Shown one piece after another: positions 34,530 through 43,349 of a DNA stretch of 64,000 bases; within the stretch, counting starts at the first letter, position 1, and each line of letters opens with the position of its first letter. The position numbers and the translations under genes were made by a program. The stretch is taken from positions 10,788,001 to 10,852,000 of the forward strand of contig OZ316893.1 in assembly GCA_973895155.1 (NCBI GenBank). Reading direction: 5' to 3'. The notes beneath the pieces were generated by a model. That model worked only from the letters and a program-made list of their open reading frames with translations. It was not told where the DNA came from and did not search any database. The stretch comes from Marsupella aquatica (Eukaryota; Marchantiophyta).

Positions 34530-35660
34530 GTATGTCTCATTACATTTCCCTTAGTGAGGGCCCAGGGCTTGTCACGCAGTACTTTGAATTCACTACATGC
34601 ACGGGGCGCAGGTGGAGAAACGACTCCTTTTGGGGATGCGCATGCGCAGGTGGAGAAACTCCTTGTTCCAAATGTGAACAAACCACGAATATGTCACGCC
34701 TTGTTCTTGGCGCATTAGAGTTTCATACTGGAAGGCATCAAAAACTTTAGTTTTTGTCCAATTGTCAGGTAAATGAAAGATATCCTTGTTGGGGAGACTC
34801 TCTATATTTGTGGTAAAAAATTCATCCAGCCACTGAACAAGACCACTTAGATGTGCGGAAAATTTTTCTCTACAAAATGTATCGATCTGTATCCGAGAAA
34901 ACATGTTCTTCAAGATTTTTTGGAGACAATTATTCCTAGGGAAAATAATTTCTTAAAACCACTCCAACAAAAGGATCTACCGCTAACTGAGTAACCACTT
35001 GCACCGGCATGCCCACCCTTCACACATCCTCTTAGAAGTACGTTCTTCTCTTGGTAGGATAGCCCATAGTAATATGTGCGTTGTTTCGTCACATCTTGCA
35101 GACCCAAATTCCTCAGACAAAAATTATCACAATAGGGATACTTATAAATTTCTTTCATTTTGTTTCTATTCAATTTATCATTTATCACATTGTCTTTCCT
35201 AGTAATTCGGTCTCTATCTTTTTTACTAGGCTCATTTGACTTCTCTATAGACTGAAATCCGATGAGAACATTCATTTGGCATTTTTGGGTCCTCCAGGTA
35301 CCTCGCGAATAGATGCATCACTCTTTGCTGAGCTACCATCCTCCACAGATCTCCTCGACGGCGGAGGGGCACTGAAAAGGCAACTATAACCATTCTCTTC
35401 TACAGCTCCTTCTAAACATTCAGACATAACTTGTGCTATGATATCGGATTCTCTATCTCCTTCGCCTGATCTTCGTCCTCTGATCCACTCGACTCATCTG
35501 AAAACACAATTGGACTCTGTGGCTCTCTATACATAACCCGAACACCACTAAGACCTCTCCTCAACACTTGGAGCGTGGAACCCTGGGCCCTCACTCCATG
35601 TAAAAGAAGTGGACCCCCTACGATCAGGCCCTTTTCATGTTTACCCCTTGTTATTTCCAT
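34530..35660 (-). pseudogene. Broken transposase-like gene
   Basis: Coding-like pieces follow one another on the minus strand but in changing frames. 35660-35436 is an acidic Ser-rich N terminus (FSDESSGSEDEDQAKEI). 35460-35280 gives ESDIIAQVMSECLEGAVEEN. 35275-34910 contains CDNFCLRNLGLQDVTKQRTY, NVLLRGCVK and then VSGRSFCWSGFKKLFSLG. 34913-34593 contains WLDEFFTTNIESLPNKDIFH, LP..WTKTKVFDAF and IPKRSRFSTC, followed in the next frame by EFKVLRDKPWALTKGN. The layout (Cys-rich entry, G..FC...F..L.G, WL..FF....P....HLP..TK, then a C..C.EFK motif) recalls a transposase-like family of plants and animals. A duplicated GCGCAGGTGGAGAAAC at about 34606-34660 explains one break. Family by pattern only. 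Confidence 0.5.
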
Positions 35661-35784
35661 TTACCATTGAAAGTTCCCTTATTATCGGTAATAATTATAA
35701 TTATTAGTTCAAAATGAATAAAAACTACCCTTTGAGCGTTCGCACGTCCTCCACGTATTAGTTAAAACACGATTTTGGACCGAC

Positions 35785-35807
35785 CGAGAAGTGTGACACA
35801 CTTCTCG
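35785..35807. repeat. 23-bp perfect palindrome
   Basis: CGAGAAGTGTG, one central A, then CACACTTCTCG. Its right arm is the start of the 20-bp inverted repeat that recurs at 36732-36751. Confidence 0.95.
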
Positions 35808-36072
35808 TTTAGCCCGATTCTATTTTTTTCTAAGGCAATGCAATCTCCGATAAAACTGCCAAAAAATTGAAAAAACACGAGTTGCGTACATTGCATCGCC
35901 GTGGGAATGCAGGGAGTGATACGTGCATCGGGTTTTACATTTGGTCTGTGAAAAAGTCCGAACTGCAAGTAAATTGCTCCGAACCACGTAATTGAGGATC
36001 GACCACGTACTAACCCGGATTAGTGCAAATGTAACCATGGTTAACGGGGAAAAGTAACCATGGTTAGAGCAT

Positions 36073-36100
36073 CCCCTATATAAAGAGGAGCGGGCTGCCC
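36073..36100 (+). promoter_or_regulatory. TATA-box-like motif
   Basis: CTATATAAAGAGGAGC stands alone upstream of the palindrome array. A second TA-rich CATAAAAGG lies 20 bp further on. It could drive a transcript through the array, but nothing coding follows. Confidence 0.35.
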
Positions 36101-36198
36101 ATAAAAGGAGCAAACAACACCTCACTCAGTGCGAATACTGGACTCCTATCAAGTCTTACATTCCTCACAAGAGACTTGACTCTTTCTCCAGAGAACCC

Positions 36199-36662
36199 AA
36201 TAAATTTATCGGAACTATCATTCCAGTTCGAGTAACATCTATGTAAGGTTGACTTGTCATTTGGTGGCAATGTCCTTACTCGAGCGGATTGCAATAAATT
36301 TATCGCATTCTGCATTCCTTAGTTGCATTCCTTTGAAGAATTGAATATGTTTGAAGAACATCAAATATAATTATAGGAGTGAGCAATCATTCCATATACT
36401 ATATTCAAGGTCCGATAAATTTATCAGAGTCTTCATTCCTTTGACGGATTAAGGATTATTTGAGTCGACTCCGATAAATTTATCGGAGTCTTCATTCCTT
36501 TGACGGATTAAGGATTATTTGAGACTTCAATAAATTTATCGAAGTTGACATTCCTTTGACGGATTGAGGATTAGTTGAGACTCCGATAAATTTATCAAAG
36601 TCTTCATTCCTTTGACGAATTAAGGATTATATGAGACTCCGATAAATTTATCGGAGTCTCCA
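36199..36662. repeat. Palindrome array, seven cores, about 57-bp spacing
   Basis: The core ATAAATTTAT starts at 36200, 36294, 36415, 36474, 36530, 36586 and 36642. The last five lie in tandem units of 56-59 bp ending CATTCCTTTGACGGATTAAG plus GATTATTTGA. Flanking bases extend the symmetry: 36467-36490 is a perfect 24-bp palindrome and 36633-36660 a perfect 28-bp palindrome. Where one arm has changed, the other has sometimes changed to match (CTTCAATAAATTTATCGAAG). Confidence 0.93.
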
Positions 36663-36782
36663 TTCATCTAATGGATTAAGGATTATTTGAGACTCAAGAT
36701 TGACCTAGAAGACATGACTTCTACATGAGTTGGGCTAAACGAGAAGTGTGTCTCCGATAGATTCCAAAGATTGATATTGTTT

Positions 36783-37083
36783 TATCATTATAGAAAGTTA
36801 CAAAACTAAAAATTGTTGGTATGTTGTTTGTGGGTGTACATAGATAGTCATGTTTGGACTCATTTTGAAGTCCTCAATGAGCCCAGTCTAATAGCGATGT
36901 TATATTGTCCATATTATCTTTCAATACAAGATAATAATAGGAACAATATTTGTTACTCAAAACCTCATGCTAATGGATCTAACCTCGAGAGACCAACCAA
37001 GAGTACCCAAAATATAAGGAAGAATGAAAGTTACGATAAATTTATCGTTGTTTGTATTCCAAAGATTGATATTGTTTTATCAT
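36783..37083. repeat. 296-bp tandem repeat, unit 1
   Basis: First unit of a tandem family that continues at 38556. It starts TATCATTATAGAAAGTTACA and contains one ATAAATTTAT palindrome core at 37036. It is cut off from the next units by the GC-rich segment 37084-38555. Confidence 0.9.
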
Positions 37084-38555
37084 AGTCGCGGAACTCGACT
37101 ACCTTAACACTTAGCTTCGGCGTCGCTGACTCCGACAACGAGCTCCCTTATGGTCCAGGCCCGGATAGGCCATCCGGGGAGGACTTAGCATGGGGAGACT
37201 TGTGGGCAATGAGACGTGGCACTAGCGAGACAAGGGGCCAAGCTGGGGACACACACTAAGGACTTGGACTAGCCTATGGCTGGTTGGGTCAAGGGAAAAT
37301 GGGCCGGGCTCAAGGATGGCCGTCCGGACCGTCAGATGGGCTTTGAGTTCTGAGGGATTGGGAGTGAGCTCCTCTTGGGCCCAAGGCCAATGGAGTTGAC
37401 GCCATTGGCAACGGACGCTTGGGGCGCAAGTTGTGGCCCGATCCGGGTTGGGCCGGTCGGGGGCCCCGAGTGGCGATCAGACCTGAGGGCCTAGGCATGA
37501 GCACTGGGTCGGCCCGGTCACAACGGGCTAAGGCACTCCGCTTGCGGATGCCTATCAAGAAAGTTATGGGCGTTGCCAGTTGGTGGCGCGCCCATTATGT
37601 GCGATGAGATCCGGGTTGGGGGCCAAATATTTAGGGACCAAAGTTGGTTCGGGGGTGGCAGGTCTCCAGAAGCATATATGAGGGGAGTGGTGTCTCCTTG
37701 GGGGCTAAGTCTGAGCCGAAGTCGTGAGCCGCGGCAGTTGCGACACTAAGAGAAATTGCCAAACAGAAATGGCGATATCTTCCCAACGGGAAGTCGGTTC
37801 GTTGGAAAGCTCTTGAGGAGGGCCCTCCTGATCTCAGATGGGTCCAGGGGTGCCATGGGTTCTCGTGGTTTGGGGGTGTTAGCTCGCCTGCTTGCCAAAT
37901 TCTGCCGAACAACAGCCAAGCCGCGTTCAGCCTCCCAAGGGAGCTTGCGTTGGGGAGGCAAGGCCAAGTAGGTATGGAGGCTGAGTCCCAAGGGCGCTCG
38001 GTCCTTAGACCATCAGTGGGGCAAAGCGGGAGCGGTTTTTAGAGTCGGGGCCGTTCTGGTCCCGGCGTGTTGAGACAAGCTTGTCCACAAGCTTTAGGAC
38101 AAGCTACGCTATTTGGGCCATGAGCATGTCCTGAGATCAGGGCGGTCAGTTGGGGATGGATAGGTACGAGGGGGAACCCGGGCTGCGCCCAAGGAAGGAG
38201 CTGTCCTGGACGGATAGTGGGCGTGGGTTCTGGTTCAGGCTTATGGCATCGGGAGGACCTATCGCTGACCTATTTACCAATGTCTGTTGAGCTTGAGTTA
38301 GGATGCTAGACTGGGCGAGTTCTAGATCCGGAGGGGTTACTTACTGAGGTGCTTGATTGTTTGTGCAAACAGTGAGGACCGTTGAGTAGTGGTCGTGTAG
38401 GTGAGCAAGTGCGGCTTCGTATGGGAGTGGCCGCAGGTGGTGCTAGAGGCACTTGGATGCTTGCTCGAGATATTCCGTGGAGGCGATCGGGAATCAAGGG
38501 CACTTAGACGCAAGTGCTGGGATTGGTGAGGGCGCTAGGTGGCTAGGTCCACCAC
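37084..38555. mobile_element. GC-rich 1.47-kb insertion inside the tandem array
   Basis: The sequence switches abruptly from AT-rich repeat to GC-rich DNA. The hexamer TATCAT, present once per unit in the uninterrupted array, occurs on both sides (37078-37083 and 38556-38561), as expected for a target duplication. The inserted DNA begins AGTCGCGGAAC and ends GGTCCACCAC, with only weak terminal symmetry. It has no convincing coding frame and no LTR pair that I can see. A TGGTGGCGCGCCCAT stretch near 37580 faintly resembles a retroelement primer site, so an LTR-element fragment is possible. The class is undetermined. Confidence 0.65.
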
Positions 38556-39290
38556 TATCATTATAGAAAGTTACAAAACTAAGAATGGTTGACATGTTGT
38601 TTGTGGATTTACATAGATAGTCATGTTTGGACTCATTTTGAAGCCCTCAATGAGCCCAATATAATAGTGGTGTTATGTTGTCCATATTATCTTTCAATAC
38701 AAGATAATAATAGGGACAATAATATTTGTTACTCAAAACCTTGTGCTAATGGATCTAACCTCGAGAGACCAAGCAGGAGTACCCAAAATATAAGGAGGAT
38801 TGAAAGTTGCGATAAATTTATCGTTGTTTGTATTCCAAAGATTGATATTGTTTTATCATTATAGAAAGTTATAAAACTAAGAATGGTTGACATGTTGTTT
38901 GTGGGTGTACATAGATAGTCATGTTTGGACTCATTTTGAAGCCCTCAATGAGCTCAATCTAACAGTGGTGTTATGTTGTCCATATTATTTTTCAATACAA
39001 GATAATAATAGGGACAATATTTGTTTCTCAAAACCTTGTGCTAATGGATCTAAACTCGAGAAACCAACCAGGAGTACCCAAAATATAAGAAGGAATGAAA
39101 GTTGCGATAAATTTATTGTTGTTTGTATTCCAAAGATTGATATTGTTTTATCATTATAGAAAGTTACAAAACTAAGAATGGTTGACATGTTGTTTGTGGG
39201 TATACATAGGTAGTCATGTTTGGACTCATTTTGAAGCCCTCAATGAGCCCAGTCTAATAGTGGTGTTATGTTGTCCATGTTATCTTTTGT
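38556..39290. repeat. 296-bp tandem repeat, units 2, 3 and partial 4
   Basis: Units begin at 38556, 38854 and 39149. The last stops at about 39290 after GTTGTCCATGTTATCTTTTG. Periods are 298 and 295 bp. Units 2 and 3 carry palindrome cores at 38812 and 39107. A ~90-codon frame without an ATG stays open in units 1-3, but most differences between units are amino-acid-changing, so I do not call it coding. Confidence 0.9.
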
Positions 39291-39452
39291 CCAAATTCGT
39301 GTTCCAAATATTTCTAAGAACTCTTGTTATATTTGCTCCTATGCTTTGCTAACTTCTCCTCTCCAATGCTTGTGCCTTCCGATGCTCGTTTAGCAATGTT
39401 GAGAATTTTCCTCAATAATAAAAAAGTTTAGAACTTTGTTGGATTGATAGCG

Positions 39453-40382
39453 ATAAATTTATCGGGTTCAGTACTCAAACACTTGATTCGATTACCATAA
39501 TGTTAAACCATGACAGCGATAAATTTATCGGGATAAGTATTCAAACTATTCAAACAATATATTCACACACAATTACCAAAGAAGAAGGATTGGAATCCTC
39601 AACCCGATAAAAGTATCGGGAGTAACACACGGGTTTAGAAACTTACTCTTTTCTGCTTCCCGTTCCTCACCCGGAGACTGAAAAATCCATCGTTGAATGT
39701 GAGTTGAATGTGGCGACTTGAATGCTGAGTGCGATACATGTATCGGTTGTCGGATACCCTCTCCATAACCCAGGATGGATGGCCTGAAACGACGTCTCGG
39801 ACCTAAACCTAGGATTGAAATTTTCTCAATTCTTGGCAATGGAACACTCAAGAGACGACGCTTCTCAGGTTTATTAGGCGACACATAGTAAGAACTGGGC
39901 TTAGGACCAGAACTTGCATCAGAATCTCAATCAAAGTCAAAGATTTCAGGCACAATCTACTATGAGAGAGGTAGAGCTTTAGGGATGCGACTTGGCAAAG
40001 AGCAAGCGACAACATTAATAGGAGAGGATTTTAACTAAACTTGAAGGTGAATCTGTGTGTGATTGAGACATGGTTATCCGAGACACTATGGGGCTTTGCA
40101 TTACTCCCTCAATCAGGGAAAACGAATGACTCAACGGACAAAATGTTGCTCCAAGAACACAACTCCCAAAAATCTACTCTGGATAATGATGCCAAAAACT
40201 TATGGGCGGTGGCCCTTTTATAGTGTCTGTTGACGGGTTGGCCCACGTGGCCACTTTTGATTGGCCGTCTTGCTAAACGACAAAATAGCAGAGAAGGGTA
40301 TATTTCTTGGATTTCCAATTTGATTTTTACACCTGCATCGTGGTAAAATTATATAGTTTTGAAATTTAAGCGATAAATTTAT
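39453..40382. repeat. Isolated palindrome cores and first variants
   Basis: ATAAATTTAT cores occur singly at 39453, 39519 and 40373, with variants CCGATAAAAGTATCGG near 39602 and CGATACATGTATCG near 39731. No tandem unit surrounds them. The short frames across 39573-40223 show no coding signal. Confidence 0.85.
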
Positions 40383-40439
40383 CTGATGTTGGTATTGCAA
40401 AAAGTGTTTCCTTCATATGGAAGTTGCAATTTTGAAATT

Positions 40440-42500
40440 TAACCGCGTATCCCATTTTGGATTCAACCGATGAATCACACGCATTTTAGAATCAAAAGAT
40501 AGAAAATTCAATGTTGAATGCAAAGTGGGATACCATTTAGTATTCAACCTCTGAATATCTCTCACGGTAGGTTTGAAAGGCAGAGGTTGAATGTGAAGTG
40601 GGATATTGGGTATCCCATTGGGTATCTCACCATAAACACACTGATGAACCAAATGAAGAGTGGGAATGCACAAGCCGTAAGTTCAGGAGTTGAATACGAA
40701 ATGGGATACCACGTATCCTACTTTATATTCAATCCAAGCATATGAGGCTTTTGGAATGCAGAAGCCATAAATTGAGAAATTCAATCCAAAACTAGTGAAT
40801 ACCGGGTCATTCTTAACTTTGAGCCCCTAAGCTTTCAATTGTTTTTTCAAAGTCAAATCCAAAGACCCTATCTAGCTGCCTGAGAATCTTGAAATGATCC
40901 AAATTCATACTTAACATCTTCATCACTAGTTGTGACAAGAATTGATATGAAAACAATGAAAGATTGACTAAGATATGATCAGATTAAGTTGTGGGGTGAA
41001 ATTATAAAAACTTAAGTTTGTACCCTCTCACGCTTTGGAAGCCATATCTTTATCGGTATTTATCCAAATTCCTTATAATTGATATTGTTAGAAAGAAGAG
41101 CTTGAGACTTTTCAGTCGTTTTACTCGGCGCTGCAAAAATAGAAAAAGAAAAAATCTAAGATTAGGCAAAATCTTGCAAAAAAATTAGATTGCATTTGTA
41201 AAAAAATCACAAATGATCAAAACTTCAAGAGGAATACCAAGTGGGATACCAAGTATCCCATGTAGTATTCAAACATGTTATTTCACAAATCTAGAAAGGA
41301 AAAAGTCATAAAACCTTGTATATATACCAAGTGGGATCCATGGATTCCACATTTGGTATAAGAACATGTTGTTTTATCCCATTTGGTATAAGAATATGTT
41401 ATTTTACAAATCAAGAATTTTACAAAGACCAAATAAAATCTAATTTGATATTCAAATGTGAAAATGGATGAGTGACTTGTGATCGAGGGCCAATCCGGGA
41501 CTTTGAATCTAAGGTGGGATCCATAAACCAACTTGGTATTTGCCTCCATTTTTAGGTAGGTCTGTTGATGGGTCCTACATATTTTGAAAGAGTAAAAAAT
41601 GGATGTGATTGGGGTTGTGCTGAGCAAGGTAAAATCCAAAATTGTTTTGGAGTTGAATCAACAAATGGAACTCATGGATCCGTGTTGGTATGGATCCGTG
41701 TTGGTATTCAAACCTCAAATATTGAGGTGTGAGGTGTGGCAAGGGCAAATTTTGGCGGGTGAATACCAAATGGGATCCGTGGATCCGTGTTGGTATTCAA
41801 ACCTCAATATCAAGGTGCGGCAAGGGCAAATTTTGGCAGACGAATACCAAATGGTTTTGAGTGGGTTATTTTTGGACTTGTTCAGAAAAATGAGATAAGT
41901 GGATCCCTATTGGCATTCCCTGATTGGTTGTACGGGGGTTTTTAAAGCGAGAGTCTGTCTTTTCAAGGAATGCTGAAATTTAAATTGTAGATTTCTGAGG
42001 AAGTCGTCGTAAATCCCAGTTGGTCTTCAAACTAGAATATCAAGGTATGCGATGCAAAAACTTCAAAATGTAGAGGTTGAATACTAGATGGGATCCATGG
42101 ATCCCATCTGGTATTCATCCTCTTGTTTTCCCAATGAGGTTTTGGACTTGCAAAAATAATGGGATCCATGGATCTCAGTTGGTATTCATGTCAAAAGATC
42201 TCCTGATGCAAAGTTGTAGGTAAAAAACATTGAGGTTGAATACGAGAGTGGATACTTGGATCCCGTCTCGTATTCATCATGCATTATGGGCTAAAATATT
42301 TCCAAAGATGTCGTCGGGTTAACTTAACTAACTGTGTGGGTCGACTGTAGTCTGTGGTCAGTTTTTCGCAGTTTTCAGTTTTACCGCAGTTAAAAATTCA
42401 AATATTTTTAAACTCAAGGTTAAATGGAAGCGTCAAGAGAATGATTTGGTGCGGTTTTCGTTCACGTTCAATGGTTGAATCCAAAATGGGATACGCCGTA
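40440..42500. repeat. Second palindrome family: GGGAT...ATCCC sites
   Basis: About a dozen imperfect palindromes have the layout GAATACC / AAGTGGGAT / centre / ATCCCA / GGTATTC. Clear ones: 40596-40630, 40690-40735, 41232-41270, 41325-41362, 41640-41705, 41760-41800, 42073-42122 (50 bp, about two mismatched pairs, centre GGATCCATGGATCC), 42160-42190, 42238-42285, and a perfect 21-bp palindrome ATGGGATACG-C-CGTATCCCAT near 42483-42503. Spacing is irregular, roughly 80-300 bp. No gene is seen. Confidence 0.85.
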
Positions 42501-42689
42501 TCCCATTTTTAGTTTGCCATTTTGATTGTGAAAATGAAATCTTGTGTTTTCCTAGTTTTGTTTGACGCTTGGATTTAGCTTTTAGAAGGATCACGTGAAA
42601 ATCATTGTTTTTCTAGGTTTTGGAATTTGCCCTTTTTTTAGATGAAGTGTCTCGGAATTATGGAATGTAACAATTCTTTGTTTTTGTGT

Positions 42690-43345
42690 CGATAGTATCT
42701 CGATTTGAAATCCGATGTTGGATGCAATTTTGGATTCATTCTCAAAATAGCGTTTTTGATCTTAATTTTAGTGATTTTTGCCATTTTTTGCAAAATCAAA
42801 AACACACTTCTCGTTTGGTGGTCATACTTCTCATTTGGTCCGTCACTGTGTTATTGCTGTTGAGACAACGGCATGCTGACTATGGTCAATTGCGGAGGTA
42901 ACTGCAAGGTAAGTTTGACAAACTGTGCGGTAATTTCTTATCGTCTGTGATGTAAAATAGTTACGGTAAATAACCAAAAACTGAGAAAAATGACATTGGG
43001 TTAGAACTTTCATGGTTGAAATCCGAAGTCCGATACAGGTATCGGACTTTGTTTGAAAAGTGGATATGGATTTCTAGATAAGACCTTTCATATATCTTCG
43101 GAGAGCGTGAATATGAGGTTCAAGCGAACGTTTTTCGGATCTAATTTTTCCTTGATAAATTGAATGTTTGTGACCATTAATTTCAGTGGTTTGGAACATT
43201 CCTGAATTTCCTGATTCAATCCAAACTCCGATACGGATTACATTATTTCCCCAAAAGCGTGTTTTTGATAAAAAAAACCACCAATTTCGCGAGATTCGGC
43301 GGAAAATGAAAACACACTTCTCGTTTGCGGAAATAGTTCTCGTTC
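42690..43345. repeat. Diverged direct duplication ending in the ACACACTTCTCGTTT motif
   Basis: The segments at about 42700-42850 and 43195-43345 share CTCCGAT/ATCCGATG-type text, a GCGT.TTTTGAT stretch and AAAACACACTTCTCGTTTG, followed by a second weaker TTCTC.TT.GGTC. CCGATACAGGTATCGG sits between them at about 43030-43046. The motif is the same as the end of the 35.8-36.75-kb segment. Confidence 0.6.
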
Positions 43346-43349
43346 GGTC

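Larger units (their letters stand above)
35796..36751. mobile_element. About 960-bp segment bounded by a perfect 20-bp inverted repeat
   Basis: The left end, ACACACTTCTCGTTTAGCCC (35796-35815), is repeated exactly in inverse orientation at 36732-36751. The interior has a TATA-like stretch at 36073-36082, no protein-coding frame, and then the palindrome array at 36200-36660. Terminal inverted repeats with no coding capacity suggest a non-autonomous DNA element (MITE- or foldback-like). I cannot define a target duplication, and related motifs at 42.8 and 43.3 kb complicate the picture. Confidence 0.5.

Noticed and set aside
36199-36662. CRISPR array, because of regularly spaced palindromic repeats
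   Set aside because: The 'spacers' between cores are themselves near-identical, the host looks like a plant, and no cas genes are present. This is a tandem repeat.
37310-37991. Several overlapping frames in the GC-rich insert
   Set aside because: GC-rich DNA has few stops. Frames occur on both strands with Arg/Pro/Gly-rich products and no motif.
36813-39159. About 90-codon frame repeated in three units of the 296-bp array
   Set aside because: It lacks an ATG start, and most differences between units change the amino acid. No selection on a protein is evident.
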